64,000 nucleotides of DNA. It comes from Aliagarivorans marinus DSM 23064. Lineage in GTDB: Bacteria > Pseudomonadota > Gammaproteobacteria > Enterobacterales > Celerinatantimonadaceae. A model generated the notes under the pieces. The model saw only the letters and a list, made by a program, of their open reading frames with translations, had not been told where the DNA came from and did not search any database. The position numbers and the translations under genes are program-made. The DNA lies in the NCBI RefSeq assembly GCF_000429485.1, contig NZ_KE386910.1:142743-206742 (forward strand). The letters run 5' to 3'. Below, in pieces: positions 9,337 through 18,190 of the stretch (position 1 is the first letter of the stretch; each line of letters opens with the position of its first letter).

Positions 9337-11221
9337 GCAAACCCAGCGCCTTTCCTTTATCGACCACGCGGCATTTACTGAGGCCTGCGAGCAGGGGCAG
9401 CTAAGAGCCATCGACTGGCGCTTTGCCCGGTTTATGGCAGAGCAAGCCAGTGCCCATCATGAGTTGGTGTTCTACAGCACGCTGCTGCTTAGTCAGCGCC
9501 AAGGCGATGGCCACGTGTGTATTCGCTTTGAGCACTACCAACACAGCCAACTAGTGGCCTTTGAGGGGCACACTGGCTACCAGTTTCCGGACACGAATAG
9601 CTGGGCGGTTATGCTACAAGCGTCAGGTGTAGCGGGTGAGCCCCGAACGGCGGACAAAAGGGCTGAGTGCGCGTTGCCCTTAGTGGTCGAGTTCGGACGG
9701 CTATATCTTGGGCGTTATTGGTTCTATGAAACGCAGGTAGCGAACAGCTTGGTGGAGCGAGCAACTCTCCAGCACCGGGTCGACGATAAGCGCTTACATG
9801 GCTTGCTTGGCCAGTTGTTTGAGGCAGGTGAGCAGCCAAACTGGCAACAGCTGGCTTGTGCCAGTGCTTGCCGTAGCGGTTTGTCGGTGATTACCGGTGG
9901 CCCGGGGACCGGCAAAACCACCACGGTAATTCGTCTTCTGGCCAGTTTGCTGGCTTTGCATGACAAGCCCGAGTCCTTAGTGATACGCATGGCGGCACCT
10001 ACCGGTAAAGCGGCTGTGCGTATGAGCGAGTCAATCCGCAATGCTAAATCGTCATTAACGCTGGATGCAGGCTTGGTGGAATTGATTCCTGAGCAGGCCA
10101 GTACCTTACATCGTCTGTTAGGACCGATCCCCGGCTCCATTCACTTTCGCCACGATCAAGACGCGCCAGTGCACGCCGACGTGCTAGTGGTCGACGAGGC
10201 TTCAATGATCGACCTGTCGATGATGACCAAGCTGCTGGCAGCGCTTCCGCGCCATTGCCGCTTGATCTTGCTCGGCGACAAAGACCAGCTGAGCTCGGTG
10301 GAGGCGGGGAGTATATTAGGTGACGTGTGCTCGGTGATCCGCCCTATAGCCAATGGAGCGCTGATGAGCTACAGCGCAGATCAAGCCGGGTTCTTGAGTG
10401 CGGCGACCGGGGCCGACCTGAAACAGCATATCCGTGCGGTATCGCCAGTGGCCGATAGCCTGACTATGCTGCAAAAGAGCTGGCGCTTTGGCGGTGGTAT
10501 TGGCAGCCTGGCCAGCGCGGTCAACGCGGGTGATAGTCGACAGGCCCTTAGCTTGCTGCAAGACCGCGAGCTTGACGATATCAATTGGACCCAAAAACAG
10601 CTGCTTAAGCACACGGTAGAATTAGCCGTTAGTCACTATCAAGACTATTTGGCCATGCTGGATGGCGAGCCCCTTGCCGTGCTAAACAGCTTTGAGCAGT
10701 TCCGCGTACTGTGTGCCAGCCGCAAGGGCGAGCTGGGTACTCTGGAGGTAAACCTAGCCATCGAGAAGCGCTTAGCGGCACGTGAGCTTATCTCGCGCCA
10801 GCAAGAGTTCTATCCCGGCCGGCCGGTGATGATCACCCGCAATGATCATCAGTTGAAACTCTACAATGGTGATATCGGTATCACCTTACACGACTCAAGT
10901 TCTGGGCAGCTTTACGTGCACTTCGCCGGGGTAGACGGCTCGACCCGGCGCATTTTGCCAGCTCGTTTGCCAAGCCATGACACCGCCTTTGCTATGACCA
11001 TTCATAAGTCGCAGGGCTCAGAGTTTTCGACGGTGGCGATCTGCCTACCCGAGGAGCCGGGCTTTAGTAGTTTGCTCGTTAAGGAGTTGCTCTACACCGC
11101 AATCACTCGGGCGAAGAAGGCCTTAACCCTGTATGCGAATCGCCGAAGTTTGCTGAACTGCTGCGAGTCGTACACGCAACGTGATTCGGGATTGGCCCTG
11201 CGCTTACATGGGCCTGACTAG
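9329..11221 (+). CDS. recD: RecBCD exonuclease V, alpha subunit RecD
   Basis: The 630-residue SF1B 5'-3' helicase has GGPGTGKTTT near residues 190-199, VVDEASMIDLSMM near 287, GDKDQLSSVEAG, and the C-terminal block TIHKSQGSEF followed by ELLYTAITRAK. It is slightly longer than E. coli RecD (608). The ATG sits within the recB 3' end behind a strong GGGAGGAAG. It is the last gene of the recCBD operon. RecD gives the complex its nuclease activity and rapid unwinding before Chi. Confidence 0.97.
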   Translation: MLKQTQRLSFIDHAAFTEACEQGQLRAIDWRFARFMAEQASAHHELVFYSTLLLSQRQGDGHVCIRFEHYQHSQLVAFEGHTGYQFPDTNSWAVMLQASGVAGEPRTADKRAECALPLVVEFGRLYLGRYWFYETQVANSLVERATLQHRVDDKRLHGLLGQLFEAGEQPNWQQLACASACRSGLSVITGGPGTGKTTTVIRLLASLLALHDKPESLVIRMAAPTGKAAVRMSESIRNAKSSLTLDAGLVELIPEQASTLHRLLGPIPGSIHFRHDQDAPVHADVLVVDEASMIDLSMMTKLLAALPRHCRLILLGDKDQLSSVEAGSILGDVCSVIRPIANGALMSYSADQAGFLSAATGADLKQHIRAVSPVADSLTMLQKSWRFGGGIGSLASAVNAGDSRQALSLLQDRELDDINWTQKQLLKHTVELAVSHYQDYLAMLDGEPLAVLNSFEQFRVLCASRKGELGTLEVNLAIEKRLAARELISRQQEFYPGRPVMITRNDHQLKLYNGDIGITLHDSSSGQLYVHFAGVDGSTRRILPARLPSHDTAFAMTIHKSQGSEFSTVAICLPEEPGFSSLLVKELLYTAITRAKKALTLYANRRSLLNCCESYTQRDSGLALRLHGPD

Positions 11222-11283
11222 GGCCCTGACATCCGCCTTTCCCTCACCTAAGCGACAGAAGTTAAAGGGTTTTCTTTGAGCTA

Positions 11284-11295
11284 CACTGCGCAGTG
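11284..11295. promoter_or_regulatory. Perfect 12-bp palindrome upstream of agcS, possible operator
   Basis: CACTGCGCAGTG is perfectly self-complementary and lies 60 nt after recD and about 240 nt before agcS, in the likely promoter region. No regulator is recognised from the motif, and it could be chance. Confidence 0.3.
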
Positions 11296-11360
11296 CAAAG
11301 AATGTTCTTCTCGCATAAATATAACGAATAACTCCATAAAAGTCGCAATTACCAGTCATT

Positions 11361-11534
11361 GGTGCTATATTCCGCCGCGTTTTAGCACCAGGCTGTCTGT
11401 TTGCTTATGCCTTCTAAGACGCTTGTTACGCAGGGAGGATGTTAACAAGTTAGGCATTTTTTGCAGACGGTTGAGGAAAAACCGACTTGCCGTGAGCGGA
11501 ATGTACACGGCAGACACAACATTGGAGCACTTTC
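11361..11534 (+). promoter_or_regulatory. Structured 5' leader of agcS, candidate cis-regulatory RNA
   Basis: The 313-nt gap before agcS contains a series of stems. Stem A is GGTGCTA (11361-11367) with TAGCACC (11383-11389). Stem B1 is 11393-11400 with 11463-11470, enclosing B2 (ATGCCT 11407-11412 with AGGCAT 11452-11457) and B3 (CTTGTTA 11422-11428 with TAACAAG 11443-11449). Stem D is TGCCGTG (11488-11494) with CACGGCA (11506-11512), just before the ribosome-binding site TTGGAG. CAGAC occurs twice (11464-11468 and 11511-11515), so either copy could pair with GTCTG at 11395-11399. CGGTT 11468-11472 can also pair with AACCG 11480-11484, competing with B1. The glycine riboswitch core that precedes related symporters in Vibrio was looked for and not found. 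It is inferred to be a regulatory leader; the ligand is unknown. Confidence 0.45.
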
Positions 11535-12983
11535 ATGATTCAACTACTCGAATCAGCAATTAACTCGGTAAACGGGTTGCTGTGGAGCCACCTGATTATT
11601 TATGCACTGGTTGGCGCTGGCATCTTCTTCACCTTTCGCCTTGGCTTTGTCCAATTCCGCATGTTCAAACACGGCGTATCCGTTCTAAAAGGCGGCCAAT
11701 CTCAAGACGCTTCGGGCCTCTCTTCTAAACAAGTTTTCTGGACCTCTATGGCAGCCCGTGTGGGCACCGGTAACATGGCGGGCGTGGTTGTCGCTATCAC
11801 CGCTGGTGGCCCGGGTGCCGTATTCTGGATGTGGGCAATTGCCATGCTAGGTATGGCTACTGCATTCGTAGAGTCTACTCTGGCTCAGGTTTACCGCGTA
11901 AAAGAGGCCGATGGCCAATACCGCGGTGGCCCTGCCTACTACATGGAACAAGGCCTGAACGCTCGTTGGTTGGGCGCGTTGTTCTCAGTATTGCTGATTA
12001 TTGCCTTCGGTTTCGCCTTCAATGGCGTACAAGCTAATACCATTGCTGATTCTCTGGGCAGCGCCTACGGCTTTAACGAAACCTACGTGGGCATCGCCAT
12101 CGTTGCTGCTACCGCTTGGGTTATCACCGGCGGTCTGAAGAAGATCGGTAAAGTTGCTTCTACTTTGGTGCCTGTGATGGCACTGGCCTACCTGAGCATC
12201 TCTTTGGTTGTGATCCTGCTGAACATCAGCGAACTGCCGGGCGTACTGGTTGCCATCGTTAAGAGCGCTTTTGGTATGGAGCAAGCTGCTGGTGGCCTGA
12301 TGGGCGCGCTGATGGCCGGTGTGGCTCGTGGCCTGTTCTCTAACGAAGCCGGTATGGGTTCTGCGGCTAACATCGCGGCAAGTGCTAATCCAAATCCTAA
12401 CCACCCTGCGGCGCAAGGCTTTGTGCAAATGCTGGGTGTGTTCGCAGATACCATCGTTATCTGTACTGCAACTGCTGCAATGGTACTGATTGTGGGTGTA
12501 GACTTCGGTGGCGAGCTGGGCGGTATCGGCCTGCTGCAATCAGCACTGGCTGATGCACTAGGCTCATGGACTGCTTACTTCATGACCTTCGCAATCATGC
12601 TGTTCTGCTTTACCTCTATTTTCGCCAACTACAGCTACGCAGAAACTAACCTGGTGTTCCTAACCAAGAATAAGATTGCGCTGTACGTATTCCGTGCCTT
12701 GGTTTTGGCGATGGTAATGGTGGGTTCTGTCGCCTCACTGAATATCGTATGGGATTTTGCCGATGTATCGATGGGCCTAATGGCACTGGTGAACATCGCG
12801 GCTATCGTTGCGCTGTCTAAGGTAGCCTTCGCAGTATTTGCCGACTACGAGAAGCAACTTAAAGCGGGTAAAAAACCGAGCTTTAACGCTGCCACCGTAC
12901 CGGGCCTTGAAGCTCAATTGGTTGACCCGATGTGGAAAGACCAAGCGGGTAGCGCAACCCCTGCAGGCGCTAAGCTAAAATAA
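11535..12983 (+). CDS. Sodium:alanine/glycine symporter, AgcS family
   Basis: The 482-residue inner-membrane protein with about ten hydrophobic segments belongs to the AGCS family, which imports alanine or glycine with Na+. Family signatures are AARVGTGNMAGVVVAITAGG with FWMW just after, and RGLFSNEAGMGSAANIAASA. The ATG at 11535 follows TTGGAGCAC. The upstream leader is long and structured, suggesting post-transcriptional control, and a strong terminator follows. Whether alanine or glycine is the main substrate cannot be told from the sequence. Confidence 0.95.
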   Translation: MIQLLESAINSVNGLLWSHLIIYALVGAGIFFTFRLGFVQFRMFKHGVSVLKGGQSQDASGLSSKQVFWTSMAARVGTGNMAGVVVAITAGGPGAVFWMWAIAMLGMATAFVESTLAQVYRVKEADGQYRGGPAYYMEQGLNARWLGALFSVLLIIAFGFAFNGVQANTIADSLGSAYGFNETYVGIAIVAATAWVITGGLKKIGKVASTLVPVMALAYLSISLVVILLNISELPGVLVAIVKSAFGMEQAAGGLMGALMAGVARGLFSNEAGMGSAANIAASANPNPNHPAAQGFVQMLGVFADTIVICTATAAMVLIVGVDFGGELGGIGLLQSALADALGSWTAYFMTFAIMLFCFTSIFANYSYAETNLVFLTKNKIALYVFRALVLAMVMVGSVASLNIVWDFADVSMGLMALVNIAAIVALSKVAFAVFADYEKQLKAGKKPSFNAATVPGLEAQLVDPMWKDQAGSATPAGAKLK

Positions 12984-12998
12984 GCGTTCACGCTTTAG

Positions 12999-13033
12999 AA
13001 AAAAGGCCAGCATGATGCTGGCCTTTTTTTTTT
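12999..13033. terminator. Bidirectional terminator between agcS and the LysE-type gene
   Basis: The 9-bp perfect stem GGCCAGCAT/ATGCTGGCC (13005-13023) is flanked by six A on the left and ten T on the right. It can end both the plus-strand agcS transcript and the convergent minus-strand transcript. Confidence 0.9.
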
Positions 13034-13050
13034 ATGTCTGAAGAACGCGA

Positions 13051-13671
13051 CTACCCCAACACCAACCAAAGCGCGACGCCAATCATCAGGCTGCCCGAAA
13101 TGCGATTCATCAAGCGTACGTTACCACTGCGATTAAGGAACAAGCGCAGGCTCTTGCCGCCACTGGCGTAGATAAGCATACAGGTCAGCTCGCTCAGTGC
13201 GATGATCACCACCATAGTGCTCAGTTGCGGCCAAAGAGCGCGCTCATGTTCGATAAACGGCGGCAGCAAGGAAATCATAAATGCCCAGCCCTTGGGGTTG
13301 GCGATTGCGGTGACAAAGCCTTGAGTGGCCAAATCCTTACGACCAATCTTTGGCGGGGCTGATAGGGTATCTGGAATCGCCATCTTCCCCCGCGAGCGCC
13401 ACATCTGAATACCGAGGTAGGCCAAATAGCTGCCGCCAATCAGTTTAAACACGGTGAACATCTGAGGATAGCTGAGCATGATGGCAGCCACGCCAAGCAC
13501 GGCGGCAATAGCGACCAGGCTAACGCCCACCATTTCGCCGGCCATCATCCATAGCGAGCGGCGAATACCCACGGTCATACCCAGCGTCATCGCGAGGGTC
13601 ATACACATACCGGGGGTAATGGAGACTAAAAAGAAGGTAGGAATAAACAACAAAAGGTTAGTGAGGTCCAC
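13051..13671 (-). CDS. LysE/RhtB family amino-acid exporter
   Basis: The 206-residue hydrophobic protein has about six membrane segments and the family layout. It starts MDLTNLLLFIPTFFLVSITPGMCMTLAMTLG, carrying the conserved TPGP-like turn (here TPGM), and has GFVTAIANPKGWAFMISLLPPF in the middle. LysE/RhtB proteins export amino acids or derivatives such as homoserine lactone and threonine; the substrate here is not assignable. It shares the bidirectional terminator with agcS and is divergent from slyD with about 110 nt between. Confidence 0.9.
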   Translation of the reverse strand: MDLTNLLLFIPTFFLVSITPGMCMTLAMTLGMTVGIRRSLWMMAGEMVGVSLVAIAAVLGVAAIMLSYPQMFTVFKLIGGSYLAYLGIQMWRSRGKMAIPDTLSAPPKIGRKDLATQGFVTAIANPKGWAFMISLLPPFIEHERALWPQLSTMVVIIALSELTCMLIYASGGKSLRLFLNRSGNVRLMNRISGSLMIGVALWLVLG

Positions 13672-13784
13672 GAGACTACATCCAAAACATCAAGGTTAAA
13701 CAGAAATACTGGAGCCAGAGGCGGCATAAGAGTAAAATCGCCTTTTTTCGATATGCTAAGCAAGCACATTCACAGGAAAGCTTA

Positions 13785-14369
13785 ATGGCGATTACCCAAA
13801 ACACCGTTGTTACCATGAACTACACCGTTAAAGCAAACGGTGAGCAGCTAGACACCACCGCAGGCAAAGCGCCACTGGCGGTACTTATTGGCCATATGCA
13901 GTTGGTTCCAGGCCTGGAAGCTGCGCTTATTGGCAAGCAAGCCGGTGACGCCTTCGCACTGGAGTTAGAGCCGGCCGATGCCTACGGTGAACGCAACGAC
14001 AACCTGGTACAAGCGGTACCGCTGTCTATGTTTGGCGAGATAGAAGTGGAAGCCGGCATGCAGTTCCGTGCAACCACCGAAGAAGGCGAGCAGTCGGTGA
14101 TGGTGATTGCCGTTGAAGGCGACGATGTAATTGTTGATGGCAACCACCCTTTGGCTGGCGTGGGCCTGTCATTTGACGTTGAAATCGTCGAAACCCGCGA
14201 AGCGACTGAAGAAGAGATCGCTCACGGCCACGCCCATCAGCCTAGCAGCGGTTGCTGTGGCGGTAACGGCGGCTGTGGTAGCCACGACAAGGGCGATGAC
14301 CACGAGTGTTGTGGTGGCAAAGGCCATGAAGACGACGATCATGAATGTTGCGGTGGCAAGGGCCACTAG
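13785..14369 (+). CDS. slyD: FKBP-type peptidyl-prolyl isomerase SlyD with Cys/His-rich tail
   Basis: The 194-residue cytoplasmic protein has an FKBP domain interrupted by an insert-in-flap chaperone segment (about residues 70-125), like E. coli SlyD. It isomerises Xaa-Pro bonds and delivers nickel in hydrogenase maturation. The C-terminal tail (about 149-194) is rich in His, Cys and Asp with HGHAHQPSSGCCGGNGGCGSH and two copies of DHECCGGKGH, a metal-binding tail. The copies are also near-repeats in the DNA, so the tail length may vary between strains. Start ATG follows AGGAAAGC. No hydrogenase genes are in the window. Confidence 0.95.
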   Translation: MAITQNTVVTMNYTVKANGEQLDTTAGKAPLAVLIGHMQLVPGLEAALIGKQAGDAFALELEPADAYGERNDNLVQAVPLSMFGEIEVEAGMQFRATTEEGEQSVMVIAVEGDDVIVDGNHPLAGVGLSFDVEIVETREATEEEIAHGHAHQPSSGCCGGNGGCGSHDKGDDHECCGGKGHEDDDHECCGGKGH

Positions 14370-14385
14370 GCCATTCTTGCTGCAG

Positions 14386-15924
14386 CTATAACTGGTCTTC
14401 AATGGGTAGCCACGATGCTACCCATACTTGGAAACGCCTCCACCAAGAGGCGTTTGGTTCTGAGCGGTGTTGCCGTAATTCACCGTTACCCTGATACTCC
14501 CGCCATCTTACACGCTTACCCTCCAGCTCAACAAAGTACACATCTTGCTTCAAGTCGCTGAATGCCCCTTGGTAGACAAAGCTGGCCAGCTCTGGACAAT
14601 CAAACAGCAGGCCCATCTCACTGTTGATATTGATGGAGCGCGGATCCCAGTTAAAGCTGCCGATAAACACCTGTGTTTGATCAAATACGAACACCTTACT
14701 GTGCAGGCTTGAGCGCTGAGCTTGATTACCGAAAAACTTCACCCGTTTATCTTGAGGTGCATCTGCTTTTAGCTCAAACAGATTAACCCCGGCTTCCAGC
14801 AACTGCTTTCGGTAGCGCTGATAGCCAGAGTGCACGGCGACTACATCGGTGGAGGCCAGTGAGTTGGTAAGAATCGAGATCTCGATACCTTTCTCGGCGA
14901 GGTCCGCCAGCCCTTCAGCGCCATGCTTACGCGGAACAAAGTAGGGCGACGCTACCACAACGCTTTCGGTTGAGCGCACCATGCTCAGCCCCAGCTTGGT
15001 TGCAACCTCAGAGCCCACCAATACCCCGGGGGTGTCACTCAACAAGGTGGCCTCGCAGCCAAATAGCGTTAGCTCGCTAGCTTGCTGAGTAAAATAGTCT
15101 TCAAAGCGTTGGGTTGCCTGTAGGTAAGGGCGCAATGATTGCGCGTAGAGCTGTTGCTCAAGCTCGAGCAATACCTTGTGGGTATCCGCAGGCGGGCTCG
15201 CCAAGGCTTCGATGGGGTAGGCGATGTGGTGATTCCAATACTCGTCAAAACTTTGCTGAATGTCGGCCACCACCGGACCGAAGACGATAGCATCGAGGTC
15301 GCTGAACTCCATATCATGGCGGGCACTGAAGTACTCATCGCCAATGTTTCGCCCGCCGACTATCGAAAAAGCGCCGTCGACAGTGAGTGATTTATTGTGC
15401 ATACGATGGTTTAAGCGCGAGAAGCTATGCACAAACTGGCTGCCACGATAGCGGCGGTCGTAGAAGGGGTTGTAAACCCGTACAGAAAAATTGGGGTGAG
15501 CGGCGAGGGTGTTCAGCAGTTGGTCAAACCCGGAAGTACTGATGTCGTCTACCAGCAAGCGCACCCGCACGCCGCGCTCAGCCGCTCGGAGTAGGGCAAC
15601 GAGAAACAGTTTACCGGTGAGGTCGTTGTTGAGTCGATAGTACTGGGCATCTACGCTGACTTCGGCGTGCTCAATCAATTCCCAACGTGCAGCAAAGGCG
15701 CTAATGCCGCTACTTAACAGGGTAACGCCGTTGCTGCCAGTGATAAGCATGGCATGCTCGGATGCGGCCTCGGCCAATGTGCTGGCAGGGTCGAGTAATA
15801 TCGCCTCGCTGGGGTGTTTAAGTGCATCAATATGGCTTTGCTCCGGGCGTTGGGCGCAAGAAAACAGCTGGAAGCTGACGGCCAGTGTGAGCATGCATGC
15901 AAAGATACGGCGTTTTAACGACAA
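14386..15924 (-). CDS. Phospholipase D-like lipoprotein, ClsC/YmdC-type (cardiolipin synthase family)
   Basis: The 512-residue protein has two HxKxxxxD motifs, HNKSLTVD near residue 176 and HSKVFVFD near 408, each followed by the usual GG/GS and N. These form the two halves of one phospholipase D active site. The N-terminus MSLKRRIFACMLTLAVSF ends in LFSC, a lipobox-like site at about Cys23, so it is probably an exported lipoprotein. The start is TTG at 15924 with AGGAAC upstream; no ATG gives a full signal peptide. Family members make cardiolipin by phosphatidyl transfer. The partner gene ymdB is absent. A phosphodiesterase of other substrates is an alternative. Confidence 0.85.
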   Translation of the reverse strand: MSLKRRIFACMLTLAVSFQLFSCAQRPEQSHIDALKHPSEAILLDPASTLAEAASEHAMLITGSNGVTLLSSGISAFAARWELIEHAEVSVDAQYYRLNNDLTGKLFLVALLRAAERGVRVRLLVDDISTSGFDQLLNTLAAHPNFSVRVYNPFYDRRYRGSQFVHSFSRLNHRMHNKSLTVDGAFSIVGGRNIGDEYFSARHDMEFSDLDAIVFGPVVADIQQSFDEYWNHHIAYPIEALASPPADTHKVLLELEQQLYAQSLRPYLQATQRFEDYFTQQASELTLFGCEATLLSDTPGVLVGSEVATKLGLSMVRSTESVVVASPYFVPRKHGAEGLADLAEKGIEISILTNSLASTDVVAVHSGYQRYRKQLLEAGVNLFELKADAPQDKRVKFFGNQAQRSSLHSKVFVFDQTQVFIGSFNWDPRSININSEMGLLFDCPELASFVYQGAFSDLKQDVYFVELEGKRVRWREYQGNGELRQHRSEPNASWWRRFQVWVASWLPIEDQL

Positions 15925-16014
15925 ATGAGTTCCTGATTACCTAGTCATCTGATTGTTTATTATACCCTTTTTCTTATGTGCTTAACTTAGGCTATCGTCA
16001 AAGTTTAATTTGGT

Positions 16015-16020
16015 TATAAT
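16015..16020 (+). promoter_or_regulatory. Likely -10 element (TATAAT) of ygiQ
   Basis: TATAAT lies 31 nt before the chosen ATG of ygiQ. No good -35 is seen at 17 nt (CTATCG). It also argues against the in-frame TTG at 16010, which lies upstream of the expected transcription start. Confidence 0.5.
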
Positions 16021-16051
16021 TGCGCCCCCGAGCGTCAAAGAGCCCCAGTCC

Positions 16052-18190
16052 ATGCAAACAGCCAGTGTCCTATTTCAGCCGCAAACCTGCGCCAACCGAA
16101 TCGCCAAACCTGCACCTTTCTTGCCGATGTCGCGCAAGGAGATGAAACAGTTAGGCTGGGAGCAATGCGACATTATCATCGTTACCGGTGATGCATACGT
16201 CGACCATCCAAGCTTCGGTATGGCAGTGATCGGGCGTATGTTGGAGGCCAAAGGCTACCGTGTGGGTATCATTGCCCAACCCGACTGGAACAGCAAAGAC
16301 GCGTTTATGGCTCTGGGCAAGCCACGGTTATTCTTCGGCGTCACCGCCGGCAATATGGACTCGATGATCAACCGCTATACTGCCGAGCGGAAGTTGCGTC
16401 ACGACGATGCTTACACGCCAGACAACGTGGGCGGTAAGCGCCCGGATCGCGCCACCTTGGTGTATAGCCAGCGCTGTAAAGAGGCCTATAAAGATGTTCC
16501 TGTAATCCTTGGCGGTATCGAGGCCAGCCTGCGCCGCATCGCCCACTACGATTACTGGTCAGACAAAGTGCGCCGTTCTGTGCTGTTTGACGCCAAGGCA
16601 GACCTGCTGATCTTCGGTAATGCTGAGCGCCCATTGGTCGAGGTGGCCCATCGCTTGAATGAAGGGCAGAGCGTAGAACAGTTAGCGGAAGTACGTGGCA
16701 CTGCGCATATCCGCAAGCAAGCTATCCCCGGTTGGTCGGGTATTGATTCGACCCATTTAGATAAGCCGGGCAAAATTGAGCCAATCCTCAGTCCCTATGC
16801 CGAGCAAGAGGAAAGCTGCAGCAAAGACAGCGATGCTCAGCAGGTCGAGCCGGCTAAAGCCGAGGAGGCCAAGCCCATCGTACTGCAAGGTGACAACAAA
16901 AAGCCTTGGGAAGAGGTATACATCAGCTTACCGGCCTTCGAACAGGTTAAGGTTAATCAGGTACTCTATGCCCACGCTTCGCGGGTGTTCCATTTGGAGA
17001 CCAACCCCGGTTGTGCGCGAGCCATTGTGCAGCGCCATGGCGATCGCTTGCTGTGGATTAATCCGCCCGCTTTGCCACTTAGCACTGAAGATATGGACGG
17101 GGTATTTGGACTGCCGTACCAACGCAAGCCCCATCCGAGTTACGGCAAAGCTAAGATCCCTGCCTATGAGATGATCAAGTTCTCCATCAATATTATGCGT
17201 GGCTGTTATGGCGGTTGTACCTTCTGTTCGATTACCGAACACGAAGGGCGGATTATCCAAAGCCGCTCGGAAGACTCGATCATCAACGAGATTGAGCAGA
17301 TCCGCGATCAAGTGCCGGGTTTTACCGGTGTTATCTCAGATCTCGGTGGCCCAACCGCCAACATGTATCGCCTCAACTGCAAGAGCCCGAAGGCCGAGCA
17401 AACCTGCCGCAGATTGTCGTGCGTCTATCCAAGCATCTGTAAGCATATGGACACCGACCATACGCCGACCATCGATTTGTACCGCCGCGCCCGCAAGGTT
17501 AAAGGGGTTAAGAAGATCCTGATTGCGTCCGGGGTGCGTTACGACTTGGCGATTGAAGACCCACGTTACGTGAAAGAGTTGGCGCTGCACCATGTGGGCG
17601 GTTACCTGAAGATTGCACCGGAGCATACCGAAGATGGCCCATTATCGAAGATGATGAAGCCGGGCATGGGCACCTACCATCGCTTCAAAGAATTGTTCGA
17701 TAAGTACTCGGCCGAGGCTGGCAAGAAACAGTACCTGATCCCGTATTTTATCTCAGCCCATCCGGGTACCCGTGATGAGGATATGGTGGCTTTGGCGCTG
17801 TGGCTTAAACAAAACAAATTCCGCTTGGATCAAGTTCAGAACTTCTATCCGTCGCCGCTGGCCAATGCCACGACGATGTACCACACCCTGATGAATCCGC
17901 TACACAAGATTGCTCACGATGCCGAAAAAGTGTCGGTCGCCAAAAAAGGTCGCCAGCGCCGCCTGCACAAGGCTTTGCTGCGTTACCATGACCAAGATAA
18001 CTGGCCGATTATTCGCGAGGGTCTGAAGAACATGGGCTTGGCTAAGCTAATCGGTAATGGCCAGCACCAATTGGTACCGGCCGATAGCCGCCGTGGTGGC
18101 TCCGGACAGCGCCGCGGTAAGCCGATGCGCAACCAGGGTGGGCAACGAGCAGCAACGCGCTTTACTAAAAAGCAGTTCGCAAAGAACTAA
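16052..18190 (+). CDS. YgiQ family radical SAM protein
   Basis: The protein is 712 residues from the ATG at 16052. The radical SAM cluster motif CYGGCTFC starts at about Cys385. The N-terminal region [20 protein letters not shown] and [12 protein letters not shown], and the C-terminal region [20 protein letters not shown], match E. coli YgiQ nearly residue for residue. The protein binds a 4Fe-4S cluster and S-adenosylmethionine; its substrate is not established. The C-terminal tail is basic and Arg/Gly-rich. The ORF opens upstream at a TTG, but the -10 sequence and homology favour the ATG. The stop codon overlaps that of the convergent diguanylate cyclase gene, with no terminator between. Confidence 0.93.
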   Translation: MQTASVLFQPQTCANRIAKPAPFLPMSRKEMKQLGWEQCDIIIVTGDAYVDHPSFGMAVIGRMLEAKGYRVGIIAQPDWNSKDAFMALGKPRLFFGVTAGNMDSMINRYTAERKLRHDDAYTPDNVGGKRPDRATLVYSQRCKEAYKDVPVILGGIEASLRRIAHYDYWSDKVRRSVLFDAKADLLIFGNAERPLVEVAHRLNEGQSVEQLAEVRGTAHIRKQAIPGWSGIDSTHLDKPGKIEPILSPYAEQEESCSKDSDAQQVEPAKAEEAKPIVLQGDNKKPWEEVYISLPAFEQVKVNQVLYAHASRVFHLETNPGCARAIVQRHGDRLLWINPPALPLSTEDMDGVFGLPYQRKPHPSYGKAKIPAYEMIKFSINIMRGCYGGCTFCSITEHEGRIIQSRSEDSIINEIEQIRDQVPGFTGVISDLGGPTANMYRLNCKSPKAEQTCRRLSCVYPSICKHMDTDHTPTIDLYRRARKVKGVKKILIASGVRYDLAIEDPRYVKELALHHVGGYLKIAPEHTEDGPLSKMMKPGMGTYHRFKELFDKYSAEAGKKQYLIPYFISAHPGTRDEDMVALALWLKQNKFRLDQVQNFYPSPLANATTMYHTLMNPLHKIAHDAEKVSVAKKGRQRRLHKALLRYHDQDNWPIIREGLKNMGLAKLIGNGQHQLVPADSRRGGSGQRRGKPMRNQGGQRAATRFTKKQFAKN

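Noticed and set aside
11361..11534. Glycine riboswitch upstream of agcS
   Set aside because: The conserved glycine riboswitch core segments are absent, although a regulatory RNA of another kind is still possible.
11276..11563. 95-codon frame spanning the agcS leader
   Set aside because: It overlaps the agcS start in another frame, has no ribosome-binding site, and its content is explained by the structured leader.
11985..12539. Antisense open frame of 184 codons inside agcS
   Set aside because: It lies wholly opposite the well-supported symporter gene, has no family motif and has a His/Gln/Thr-rich composition typical of shadow frames.
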